Source: Sipunculus nudus
Taxonomy: Eukaryota > Annelida > Sipuncula > Golfingiida > Sipunculidae
DNA length: 64,000 nucleotides
Reading direction: 5' to 3'
Assembly (NCBI GenBank): GCA_026874595.1
Contig: CM049318.1
Span: forward strand, 52,730,750 to 52,794,749
Shown here: positions 1-13,500 of the stretch, piece by piece
Layout: every line of letters starts with the position of its first letter
How positions within the stretch are numbered: position 1 is the first letter of the stretch
Notes under the pieces: model-generated
What the model was told of the DNA's origin: nothing
Databases searched by the model: none
What the model saw: only the letters and a program-made list of their open reading frames with translations
Made by a program: the position numbers and the translations under genes

Positions 1-411
1 GCAGGGTTTATCATGTGCCCAAATAATGGGGCTACACTAAGTCATTGTGGTTAAGCAGGCAAGATATACTACACTGACGTTTATTTATATGACTATCGAT
101 AAGCGCAAATTATGTGGTTGATCAACTGCAAAAAGCTGTTAAACTGCGTGATGAGCTAAAGTGACCTTTACATGTATGTATATTTGAGTAAATGCTATTC
201 CTAGGTGTTGCAAGCTTTCCTATGCGAACAGAGACATGTCGTTAAACTGTCACCATAAATTTGGCCACACACGGAGGAAAAACGCAGTAAGCAAATACTC
301 TTGACACACTTTACTACATTACTTCCTTTGGAACAGAAACACCTGGCAAACTAAGCAGACATCTTTGTTGCTTAAACAGTGTAGGTTTCCTAACACAACA
401 TTACCTGAACC

Positions 412-475
412 ATGACAGCCCAGTCTCAGCCCAGCAGCTTTTTCTTCGTTTGGCTATTGTTTGCAGTAGAAACTT
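412..475 (+). CDS. Gene A exon 1, signal peptide
   Basis: Starts at ATG 412 and encodes 21 residues beginning MTAQSQP followed by an aromatic and leucine-rich stretch ([10 protein letters not shown]). The donor is gtgagc and leaves one base, which with the next exon makes a Cys codon. The start is supported by gene B, whose first exon begins MTAQTQP. Confidence 0.8.
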
Positions 476-662
476 GTGAGCAAATAGCATATTTACTTAC
501 CTTTTATATAACTGGAAGTGTTAAAACGTGATGCATCCGATGTCAATTTAAAAAAAAAAATATAATGGTACTGTCAACAATTTCCGCTAGTTAATAGTTA
601 CGCTTCATAATTTATTGGAATTTTTTCAAAAATAATATATCCATCTGTCCCTCCCGCTCTCC

Positions 663-724
<62 letters not shown>

Positions 725-796
725 TGTATGTATATAATATATTTCATATATACATATATTCGTATAAGCACTATATTGTTACACTTTAAATGTATA

Positions 797-842
<46 letters not shown>

Positions 843-1540
843 AATAGATAAAATGGCTCGTCATATCCAATATTGAAAGGTACAAAATAACCCAAATCAT
901 TTACGATCCGGATTTGACGTTGCCATAATAAAAACTTAGGTGCCGTTATTTTGTTATGAGTTTGTATAAGTGTTATCTAAGGCTTATCGCCCTTGTGACA
1001 CTATAGCTATTTATTAACAGCTGTTTGCAGTTCATCGGCTACATAAATCACGCTTATCTATAGTCATATAAACAACCGTCAATGCAGTTTAAGTTACCTC
1101 CTTCACAACAATTACTTAGTGTAGGTGTATAACTTGGGCACATGATAAAACTTGCCGATGTTTCAAACTGTTTATGCGTTCCGGAAACCGAAATTTAATT
1201 AATCTTCATTAATTTAGAATCAACTTCTTCTTATACGATTGCTTCCCAAGATCATCAATTACGTACACCCCTTACACCTAAAATACAGGCATTCAACGTG
1301 TTTTGAAAATAGCTACTTTTTTAAACAGTCGTAACTTGATTTTCCGACATTAAATGTAAAACCCTTTTTATGTCGGATAGCAAGGCTGTCGGATTGTCAA
1401 GTCACCATAGGTGACGGAGGTTAACAATTGAAGGCGGATTTGATGTTTGAAAGGTAACTTATTAGTAATTATTTTTTATTTGTTATAATAAACTTTGTAG
1501 ATATTTGAAATTGATGTGAGTATAAAGCATGAGTATTGTT

Positions 1541-1589
<49 letters not shown>

Positions 1590-4500
1590 GTTCGTTAAGA
1601 TATATATTTAACTTTGATATCGCCTTTTTAAGAAATAGATAACAGAACGTATCCAACAGAGCCCCAACTATTGCCTTATTATCTACCATTCCCTGAAATG
1701 CCTGTTCATTTTGGTGGCGCTAAAACTACTTTGAAATGCACTCTGCTATTTTACTGATTTACTGTTACATAACAGAACATGCATTAATATCCAGTGTCTT
1801 TGTATTTCCTGATGCGCAGAACAACCGGAAACATTACTGGTCACATTATCTATTAGCATTTTGTACACAAATATTAAATGAAGAATTGTCTTTCTCGTTA
1901 TGACCCGACTGACTAAATGTCAAAATACCACGATTTTTCATCCCTTGATTACACTGATAACAGTAACCTGGTTGGTTACCCGCAACTGTCACGCTCGCGA
2001 CACATAATTTAATGAATATGCTATTAAGGTCAAGTCAAGATCATGGTTATGTCAATTAAAAAAGAATGTTTGTAACAAAATGTCAGGTTGATGTACATAG
2101 GGACTGAGGCTTTCTTCTCGTTGGACACGATGCCGTATCAGTTGGTGGGCAGACTTGGCTCACTAGCATTGTATTAGTTGGTAGCAAGTCGACGAGAGGG
2201 TAAACTCGAGCTCCAAACTCTCGCAGAGGGTGCCTCTTAGGTTTTTCGGACCAGTTTTTTAGGATCTAAAGAACTCAGCCCTTGGACTGAGGCCCCTAAG
2301 GTGGTTTGGAGTTATTATTTTGCTGTATCTCCAGGAATTTCTGTAACCGAGTCCCACGTCATGGGACGTTGAAACCACAACTCTGAAGACATCGGCTGCA
2401 TGAGATATGTTCTGGTTCGACTTTCGGAGAGTAGAACACTGATAGGCAGCCCCCTGGGCCAGTGCAATGATGAGGTATCGCAGTCCTCTTGTAATAGAAG
2501 TAGCTAGTTCTAACCCTGGTAAAGCAGATCGCCAAACACCACCCTATACAACAAATACAAAGAAGCCACACAGACTAAATATAACAGCCTCGCAGGAGAC
2601 CCGACTTCCGGAGAAAAACTACAAATTTTGTCCTGGATGGAGAGATCAGGGAGTACTGAGTAAGGTTCACCGTAACGACCACGCTGTTCAAATTGTTCTG
2701 CATGGACGATTCTTCACCCTTGGTCTCTACTGCTCCACGTGATCGACATTGACCATTCTTCACCCTTGGTCTCTGCTGTTCCACGTGATCGGCATGGTCG
2801 ATTATTCACCCTTGGTATCTGCTGATCTACGTGATCGGCATTGACCATTCTTCACCCTTGGTCTCTGCTGTTCCACATGATCGGCATTGACGATTCAAGA
2901 CCCTTGCCCCTGCTGCTCCACATGATCGGCATGAACGACTCTTCACCCATGGTCTCTGCTGTTCCACGTGATCGACATGAACGATTCTACACCCTTGCCC
3001 CTGCTGCTCCACATGATCGGCATGAACGACTCTTCACCCATGGTCTCTGCTGTTCCACGTGATCGACATGGACGATTCTACACCCTTGCCCCTGCTGCTC
3101 CACATGTTCGGCATGAACGATTCTTCACCCATGGTCTCTGCTGTTCCACGTGTTCGGTATGGATGATTCTTCACCCTTGGTCTCTGCTGTTCCACGTGAT
3201 CGGCATGGATGATTCTTCACCCTTGGTCTCTGCTGCTCCACGTGATCGGCATGGACGATTCTTCACTCTTGTTCTCTGCTGTTCCACCTGATCGGCATGG
3301 ACGATTCTTCACCCTTGGTCTCTGCTGTACCACGTGATCGGCATGGAGATTCAAGACCCTTGATTTCTGATGCTCCACGGGATCGGAATGGAGCGGTAAA
3401 TCACCCTGAGGTTCTGCTGCTCCACATGATCGGTAAACGACGACTCCTCACTTTTAGTCTCTGCCGCTCCATGTGATCGACATGGATGATTCTTCCCTCT
3501 GTGTCTTTGTCCTTGGTCTCTGCTACTCCACATGATCGACATGGAACGATTCTTTACCTTTCGGCTGTGCTGTTCCACAGGATCAAGATAGACGATTCTA
3601 TACCCTGACTCTCTCACCACACAAGGCCAAGTCACTACCATCTCTACGAATACCTTAACACATGAGTAATTTTCACCCCCCCCCCCCCCCCCCCATGGAC
3701 AAAATAGTTTGTGCAAACACCAGGTACTGTTTTCTTTTTTTGGCACACGATGGCACTAGGAAGATGATTAAGAACGAATAGAGCTGTCTGAATAATGCTG
3801 TTGCTACAATCTGTGTGTCACGGACGGTTCCAGAACAGGGTATGCAATGAGGGGTTTAGAAAACTTATATAGCAAAACACTGATACCAGCCTGACCTGGT
3901 TAAGGCGAGAGACGAGAATCACGATACTGCATATCACTATCGCCAGAGCCTAACAGTGATGACTGCAACATCTCATTTGTAAAATTCTTCAAGCCGAAGG
4001 AGCTCATCATCCCAAACAAATCAATCAGCATAATATCAAGACGACATACCATAAAACATGCGCCTTGGCGAAAAGATGTACATGCATGTCAGTTGGTCAC
4101 ATAACACCTTAATTGTATCTACATATTTCAGTTCATTAAAAAAATGAACGCTTAGGCATCCAGTAGAGAAAATTTAGAAGGGTACATATGCTCATGTCAT
4201 AAAGACAAATGTTTCCAATCTCTACCCATCAGTATGCTGCCCATTATAAACATTCCCCGCACGCCTTGCATTGTCTTCAGGTTAGCTTAAATCAATATAG
4301 ATATTATTTACCTCCTTTAGGCATTTAAACTGAAATAATGAACTGATAAATCTTTTAGGTTCTTCTGTGATATCAACAGCCTGTCAACGTCCGGGTAACT
4401 GGGAAGAGGCAAGTCAGTGCTGCAGCCTCTTGGGGTTATCCTTACCTGAAACTTCCAACAGATCTTCTGTTATGTATCTTACCAAGGCGGCAAACAAGAT

Positions 4501-7500
4501 GAATCTGACGTCACTCTGGGTTGCGACCAGACTTAAACGATTACCCGACTGGATGTGGATAGACGGACATAAAGAAGGTCAGGCTATGCTCCTAAACATG
4601 CTTATGTTTAAATAATAGTTTTGCAAGCAGGTGGACATGTGGTTCAGTGCACATATTACATTTCTTCTTATTTCCAAAAATGTTGTCTTTCCGTTTTATA
4701 GAGGCTTCATTATACGTATGTGTTCTGCTCAATGTTTTTATTACAATGAGGTTTTATTTTGTTCCGGTTATAGCAGTAGGGTTTTGACTTTAACTATATA
4801 TTATATTGCAAATACAAATCTTTCACCAACTAAATTTGAAAAAGGTATCAACATTGGCATTTTTTATAAAATCGTCAAACGGCCCATTCGCTCAGTGAAG
4901 TTTATAAATATGTAAATGTAAAGGAAAGATTTATCATCTAAGTTTATTAATTTCTATTCAAAGTAGGCAGGACTTCTCTTATTGATTTAGGCGGTATACC
5001 TATGTTCAAATTTCTCGAGAAACAAAAGGATAGGCCTCAGGAATCCCCTACGAACTTAAGTCCATTGCTCATTGTTATAATGTGTTAGGTAAAGATTATG
5101 TTTCCATAATCTGAAATCTCTTCTAGAGCCATGATGATTATATATCCTACTTATCATGCCTCTAAACATCATTTTGTACAAGTATGTCCTACATCTAATA
5201 GACATATCCTCAAAATAATATGGTTTCATATATAACCGTCCCGCAAGCCTTACTATATTCTGTATAAGTATAAATTAAGTGATTCTTAGGGCCCCAGGAA
5301 GAGATCATTTTGCTTCTAACACTACATATTATAAGTATTTTGAGCAAAACTGTGAAAATTGTTATACCAAATAGGGTTCGTTATCCCATGTCCCAAATCT
5401 ATACACTTGATATTAACATTTAGTTATATCAGTTTGTCGCACAATCATTTATGTTAATGTCGTCCTAGCGCCAGTTAAAGCAATTGGTGCATTAGCAATT
5501 TAACTTACAATATGTTCCAGAATAATACATACTGTAGATTCAGATAATATCGTGGGCTTAAAATTTCGAAGTTTTGTACAAAATGCATATCGTGGGGTAT
5601 TTGAATTCGTGGAAAGACAATGCAAATTTTAAGAAATCATTTGTTACACATACATTTATCTCCATGTGTGCGAAAGAAGACGCGAACATATGTACACAGG
5701 GAGCACACCGGTGGCTCGTCGACTTAGATGCTGATCACATGGTGCTCCTGTACCGCGGTCAATCGGGTTAGTGTTGAGCAAACAAGCTTCGCCAGACACG
5801 AGCCTAACAAAGGAATTATTTTGCCGTGACCGCCACGTGCAGGACGATACAACGGCAGCTATTATTAGTTGTAACACCCGATACATCGGCCATTAGTTAT
5901 AACACCCGCTCATACCATACGCTCATACGTTCGTAGAAAACGTAAACCCTCACTTGATCGAAGAAAAAATTAAACAGGACCGTCCACATGAAGGTTTTTA
6001 ACTTTTTAATTATGGCGGTAGTCATATGTGACGCCTGTAAATCCCGGACGGGGCGGCGAGACAAGGGACAAGGTTCGTTCGGCATTCAACGTGTCAACTA
6101 TTGGGAGATTAAAAAAAAATAGAAACCCGGCTTGATGGGTCCACTTGACAGGAATTTTACTCATCTGAAAATTCGCGGGGTATAATTTGCATAATAGTTT
6201 CTGCGACGCTTACTTACGCTAACATTTATGTAAAATTGTTATTCCGGCAATATTCGGAAGAAGTACCTCCTGTCTTATTAACGGCTCACTTTTAAACACG
6301 CAGCTGTATTCGGCAATATTTGTCCTGCGGTAATGCAAATGAGTTAACATGGCCCTTGTTTTTTTGAGCGAAAGTTTCGTTATCCCTGTTGAAAGAAGGT
6401 AGAAAAGACCGTTAAAAAAAGGCCGTGCCTCGGTAATGGTGGTAACGAACATTGGAACATGTGTACCGTTCTTGCCGTGGCAGAACGTACCACTTTGCGC
6501 GATAGGAATGTGGTATTTTTCTTGAATATTTACCCCAAAATGTTGGAAAGAAATGTTGGGATATATTTTAAGTTGAAAGTTAAGTTTGATATTGTCCTAT
6601 TGTAAACATTTAAGCGGGCCGCGTTTGAGCGATATTAGAGGGAAAGATGGAATTGACAACAGAATATTTATAAATCACTTTTTTTTATAATAATTAACAA
6701 AAAAAGTAATTTAGTACATTTATGATATATATTAACGGCAATCATAAAATAGCAATAAACATTTTTGTACCTTTATTGAAAATTCAGCTAGCGATAAAAA
6801 ATTATATATAAATGAAGTCGACTGCCAGCAGCAGTCAAGATATTCTCTGACCGTGTGATTTTTTTATCATTGGATTCATGAATTTGTGGATCAACTAGAT
6901 CCACGAAAACCAAGAAAATAAAATTCCACTAATTTTTCTGAATATACAGTACTTCATCCCTTGGAAAATTGTTAGATAAATTGTTACTTCTAAAAATCTT
7001 TGAGGTTAAATGTTACGTGTGTTTATCTAAATGTGCATGGAAAATCTGCTAGAACCCGCCTGTCGCGTTATCAAACCATATTCGTGCTGCAGTATGGTGT
7101 GCGTTTTAATGTCAGTTTCAATAACTCATTTTTATTGAAAGCAAATTCATTTTGCCACAGATGGAGATGTTGTACATGCAACTGACAATGATGCCTGTAG
7201 TTTTTACGATCATACTACTCGGAATCTGAAAACTTCCACATGCAATGACAAAAATGTGATCGGAAGCTTGTGCGAGGTGCCAGGTAAGTACTGAAAGACC
7301 ATTCACATGGCCGTTTGCATACTTGTCTTGGGTGTGCGAAATAATTTTAAAAATGCCCTTTGTAATGTGCTGTTTGAATATCATAACTAATATGCGTGTT
7401 GAAATCCTTGCTTTGGTTGGATGTGATTACAAGATTTGCGAATTGCAAAACGTCCGGGAGACTATAACATGTTTTTCATGATGTCCTTTAGGTCGACTCT

Positions 7501-10500
7501 CCCTTCTGAGACCATGATATCGCGAACTTATTAATATTATACAATAATCGGAAAAATGTTAGGGCAAAAGTCTTATGAATCGTAGATTTAATCATTAATG
7601 TTGTCGAAACAGCACATAGTTCTTTATCATTTCCTCAGCTCAAACCAGGAACAGGCTTTATTTAGTAAACGTGACATACAAGCAGCACTGGGCGAGTAGA
7701 ACCCTGTGAGGTTCGGGTTATATTCTAACACTGGAAGACACGATCGGTCCGTGCCAGACTTTGTATCGATTCTTATCTATGTGTAAGATCAGACATACAT
7801 CTGTAGAGTGACGATATAATTTATATGAATAATGTAAGTGATCAAAATCCTCACTCCACATTTTGGATTATGGGTTATAAGAAGCATGAATACAGCGACT
7901 TAAATGCATTTGATCATGAAACATGTCTGTCATAGTACGCGTGAATGTGAAATTCCTATGAGAAGCAATCCCATGCCGACCTTCATATTTTGCCTGGCAT
8001 TTCCAGGTTTGAGGCAGTAATGTGACCACTGTGTCCATTTAAAAGCATGTTTCTGAGTGATGTGTTTTAGAACACAGGTCAGTGCATTATTTATTTTCAG
8101 AATCATCATATTCCCATTTTTGTCCGATTCCCCATACAATGAGTGGTTTCCGGTGAACCCGTGTTTGAGGGCCAACATATGACAATTGAAAATAAGCATA
8201 GCATCGTGCTTTTTTCATTATCAATATTTAATGTGATTGATTCGTGGTTCGAATGCTTACCTCTACTTTACCTAGGTTTACTCTGACTATACCTGGTTTA
8301 TGAGTGTTGAAAAATGTTCCATCGATACATGAGAGCTCCTAATGTTGACAAACAATGCGTTACCACTCCATTGAATTTCGCCAGGAGAGCATTATGATAC
8401 CTGTTGATTTGGTGAGGACAACACATGAGAGTTTCTCAATATCAATAAAACCTAACATGATGATGATGTTGCATATTACTTCCCTCTAGGTATTATTGAA
8501 TTTAAATCAATAGTCATTTGTGACATTTCATATTAACATCTCAGATGGAAATAACTGTATCAAACCTAGTATGGACCGTTCTACACTTGATTTTCTGTGG
8601 TTTCGTACATTTATCCCTTACAATATCAATAAGATAGAGACACAATAAATTATATCTTTTGACAACTATGAAACACCAATAAGGGAAAGTTATAGAACGC
8701 AACATACATATATATATATATATATTTTGCAAAATATTATAAAATGCCCCAAATTTACAATGGGCATGTAAAATTCAGAGTCTCTGGTTTTGTTTTATTA
8801 TTACCTCAGGAAAATCTTGTCTGCTATAGGTCTTCTATTGTCTTCTCTGCTGGCTTGGGTGGTTTCCTTTTCTTCTTGGGGCCACGGTTCGTAAGGTGAT
8901 GCAAAATATAGCGATAGATCTGTGTGTCTTCTTTAAGTAGTTTCAAGAACATTTTGAGGAACCTGTTGTCGGATAATACGGGAAAACACTTTGTGGTCTG
9001 TTAGTTGTTTTGTTGACGCAAGCCGAAGCTGGCTTGTTCACGACATTGATGTCTTTGTGGTTGGTCAGGAACAATGATGATCTCACATGGAGATTTCACA
9101 GCACTCTTTACCGAAAACATTCATTTTTGCAACTTTAAGTCACTATTAAAACAAGATACTGCTTAACAGTGTCCTTGTTATTGAAATATACAGTGAGAGT
9201 CTTTGATCTTCGAAAGCAGAGTACTGAGAAAACTGCAGCAAAGTTAAAGTTTGAAAAGAGTTCATAGCAAACGATTTATACCTTCAGCAGCAGAGCTGAC
9301 CTACATTCTGGCTGATGCCAGGCAGTGATCCTTTAGACAATAGACTAGATCTTCTGTACCATGGAGACAGCAGATGACAGCAAAACTTTCAAACCTGAGT
9401 TGAAGTTGCAGTAAATTTGTGATATCCGAGACCAGTCAATCTCAGCTGTGGCTGAAAGGGGGGATCTTCATTCATCACTTCAGCAGGCAGCACTTTCATC
9501 GTTTCTGGGGCTGATGTCCTTTAAGTGAATCCCGGTTCATCCACCATAATGATGCGATGGTGGGGTTGGGGATGTTCCCAACTGTATCACAAGCAGGTGT
9601 TACTGATCCGCGTTGCTGACAATGTTCCAAGACCAGTATGATGATAGAAGTCTTTATTCAACAGCAATATAGCCTGCAGCAGAGATGGCCCGTCTCTCCC
9701 TGGCTGAACCGCCCAGTCTAGCGGTTCTAGTTTAGTGACATATGAAACATACATATCCATTGTTCTGCATTTCGTCATAAAAGCTATTTCATATTGGATG
9801 ACCTAAAGCAGGTGACAATTACGTCAGAGCTGTGTCCTTTTTAACTTTCCTGTGATCTGATTGAACCAAAGTCCTTTGGAAAACCCCATGTGCGACTCCA
9901 TATGAACTTTATATATGAAGCTAATATCCTTACCCATGATGTCACTGAAAAATTCAATTTAGTATGAACTCTCAATTTAGCCGTTCTGGCAGATGTGGGT
10001 AGCCTGTAATTGTTGATCTGAGTAATTACTGTTTTTCTAACTCACAAAGCAATGTACAAGAAGTAATAAATCTTACTGGTTTTATATCGCTAAACAGGAA
10101 CACAGAAACTGGACCGAATTATCTAGAATTATCTTCCAGAGTTTTTATAATGCATAGTTTTTATAGTTTTACTGTAATTACCAATATTTAAAGTTACCAT
10201 TTCATAGCACTGCAACCAATATTGGTAAGGAGATTATCGGGAAATAATTAAATAATTTAAGATATTGGATTAGCCAAAACCTGGTCGGGAGTATATGTCT
10301 ATGTATTCAGGAGGTGAGATGACAGGGTAGCTATGAGATTAACAGGGCCAGTCTCTACTGGAGGAATCGATTACATGCAAGTGAACCAGTTTTTCCTCAT
10401 CTATAGTTAGACCCGGATTCTACAGCATAAACAATGTGGCAATCATGCACCAAATTGGCACACCCCGCAAAGGTACATCAAGAAGGTGACAGTTGCATCC

Positions 10501-13500
10501 TAAAAAAAACAAATAATTCAAGAATAAGTAACATAAAATCCTAATACTCTTGCCCTCACACATGCAAAATATTTGAAGCTTGAGTCCTAACCTATGCGTA
10601 AATACAAAGAATGATACCAGTATATTCTTTGGATTTTTGGAAAACTGAAAATTTAACCATCATGATACCAATACAGGCTGTCAATCATGATCCAGATAAG
10701 GCATCGCAGACACCATCTCTGCGTGTACAACAGTACAAGATAATTTGAAGGACGGACAACGGGCCATTATTTGTGTTTTTGTTAGACACCGCTCTAACAA
10801 TTCTCATTTCAGATTGCCAGTCATGTTTCAGACATGGCATTGCAGACACCGTTTGTGTCGTGCACAACAACACCTGTTACGTCTACCTATGTGAACATCT
10901 TACCTGGCATCAAGCCAGGGCCTATTGTCAGAAAAGAGCTTGGATTATTGCGAGGGTAAGAACTTTGGATATCAAACAGTTTCTTGGCGGTGGAGACTGG
11001 ACGTGTCACAAATTCTGGGTAGGATTAAGAAGAGAAGACTGGTTTGGCAAACGACTCTTCCTTGGTGAGATACATTTTGTTTTTCAAGTAAATAGGAATA
11101 GACCTCGAAATGTTGTATCATTTTCCAACTTTATCTGTAATAAGAAATATAAAATAGGTCAGCAACCTGTAAAGATAAGATGAAATGTCGATAAAATACC
11201 GGACTAAAATAGTTATTATTTTAAAGATATGTGACACCGCCTGGACAGCCGTAATTCCAAATCGTTGACTTAACCACTGGCAGTCAATAAAATGATTCAT
11301 CCAATAAGTATAAGTCTAAATGTGATAACAAATTGATTCCCATTAAATGCAGAAGATCAGACGTACACTTTGTGGCTCAAGACAAATCCAACAAGCCGAC
11401 GACGATGTGCAGTCCTCAAGGTTAAAACGGGCTCGCTGGAGGCGGTGCCTTGTACAGAAGAGAAACGCTTTTTATGTCTCGGAAACTCAGGTTTGATCAC
11501 TCTCGCTCTCTTCTTTGTTGTATATAGTGGGCAAAAGCACACACACACACACACCCTCACATATATATATTTTAGAGAAAGAGTTTGTGATTGAAGAAAA
11601 ATATTGTCGAGCAAGGCGTGGTCAATGAGGTAGACTGATACATCGAGCACTCACGCAAGCTGGTCGTTATAATATTATATTGTTTAATATTTATACTTAC
11701 TTAAAGACAAACTGCATTCAAATAATTTCAGCCACACAAGGAGACCTAAAAATCCAGGGCAGTTGGACTGCATGTTATGTTGGTTTGGGGTTTGGTATAT
11801 TTAGCATCATAGCGGTCGCCACAGCGTACGTGCTGAGAAGCAAGGTTAGTATCAATTGCAATTTTTACAAAACGTAACCATTTAACCGTTTTTATCATTT
11901 TGTTTTCAATGCCATGGTGGCCAAACGAGTTTTTATTCGTGGCGCTCCAGGAGTATTATAAAATAATGTCATGCGTTAATTGTGGTAATATTTAAAAACC
12001 TAGGTGTAATATCATTTACTTTTTAAAAACTTAATTATGGTTGTTTTCATAATTTACTGAAACATTTTACCAGTTTCGTTAAAATGGAGATTCACGTTAA
12101 CATCGAAAAAGCAATTGCATTATGAACTTATTTGATGGACATTAGTTGAGTCTTGGGTGACATATTTATCCTTGAAATCAATCCTGAAGCCTATTTGCAA
12201 CACCCCAAAATCTCCTATGGTATCAAATATATATAGTATCAAGTATCAAATATATTTTTATAAATTTCTCAGTAATTTCTTACACTATCCAAATTATGCA
12301 ATTTGGTTAAATAAATAATTCCACTGGGATTTTAATTGCTTATCCGATAATTGTTAGATTGATAAGCATCTTCTTAACTGTCAAAGCTTCACTGCTAAAA
12401 CAACGGTTAAGCTTGACAAAAAAACATTAACCTTAAGGCGGAACTTGACATTTTACTAGAGCCCCCTACTGATGACAATGCAAATTAAAACATCTGGTTG
12501 AACAAAATTGTCATGAGGCTACACATTTTGCCGTTTGTTTCGTTTGTTGTCTTAAACAACGTTATCGCTTCAGTACTTCAATGAGGAAAGTAACTAGGAT
12601 GAATAATAATTGTAGGAATTCTCAGCAAAACAGCTTTACTGATTATTTTTATATCAAGTCACACATTTTTACTTCGAAATTTTAAAACAAAATATCATCG
12701 GAAGAGGCGCAAGTGCAGTAACATACCAACGGCGATCGTGTCAAGTGTCAGTTTTGACAGTTGTAAATAGATGAGAAAATAGAACAAAATTATTACTATA
12801 TGATTGTAAATGACACTGATGCTGTTAATCTTAAGAGATAATTAGTGTATACCCATAGTATTGAGTGCTGATATATTTTAGTACTTTGATCTTGACATTT
12901 TAAAAGCCGATTACATATTGTTGACGCCAGCAGCCATTTAGTGTTGACTGGCTCACTGTCGTACAATCGCTAGCGCCACCTTGGAGCGGTTTAGTAAATT
13001 AGTTACTCCAAAATGTTTACAATGATATTTTAAAATGTTATCCATTGACATACACATTTTGTCTTTTAATAAGATTAATATTTAATTCTGCTTGTTTATG
13101 TAGAATATTATGAAAATCTACTGCCCTGTTATCTTAAATGTGTAACTTTTGTTTTCCCCTATAATATCATATAAAAAAGGCACAATTGTCCATTTTCAAC
13201 ATCATGTACTTAAAAAAGGCACATTGACAAATTTTATTTTATAATTTAACAATGCATGCCATGTAAATATCATGTGCAAAATATCTAAGAATTCCATTGG
13301 TAGGTAAACGTATCAAGTTTCCCTTTATTTGTGCAACATTTGTAAGTTCCTGATTAAATATTATCTGTTGGCACAGATACTATTACTTTAGCCAAAACTA
13401 GGGCTCACAGATAAGCTGGTTTCAGATAAGAAATTGTTCATATTTATCTCAATAAAATCACAAAATCTACAATCCCCGTCACACGTAGGTATAGTCCACC

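Larger units (their letters stand above)
1..1157. repeat. Inverted-repeat arms flanking gene A exon 1
   Basis: The left arm (about 1-142) and the reverse complement of 1012-1157 share long matches, such as TTTATCATGTGCCCAA, CTACACTAAGT, TTATATGACTAT and AGCTGTTAA, at roughly three quarters identity overall. The left arm may extend beyond the window. Between the arms lie gene A exon 1 and two (TA)n tracts. It could be a foldback element or two opposed copies of one repeat family. Confidence 0.7.
476..4358. other. Gene A intron 1
   Basis: 3.9-kb intron holding the right inverted arm, (TA)n tracts, the 46-bp minisatellite and a poly-C run. The 2100-2520 stretch is less AT-rich and has weak SINE-like boxes. 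I see no coding exon in it. Confidence 0.6.

Noticed and set aside
670-900. Frame of alternating Ile and Tyr
   Set aside because: Translation of (TA)n; the same holds for other frames over TA tracts.
2440-2525. tRNA-like promoter boxes (GGGCCAGTGCAATG and AGTTCTAACCCTGG)
   Set aside because: Possible SINE head, but box matches are weak and no boundaries or second copy were seen; no cloverleaf for a tRNA gene.
2827-3746. Open frames on both strands through the 46-bp array
   Set aside because: Repeat artefacts: the unit is not a multiple of three and merely lacks stops.
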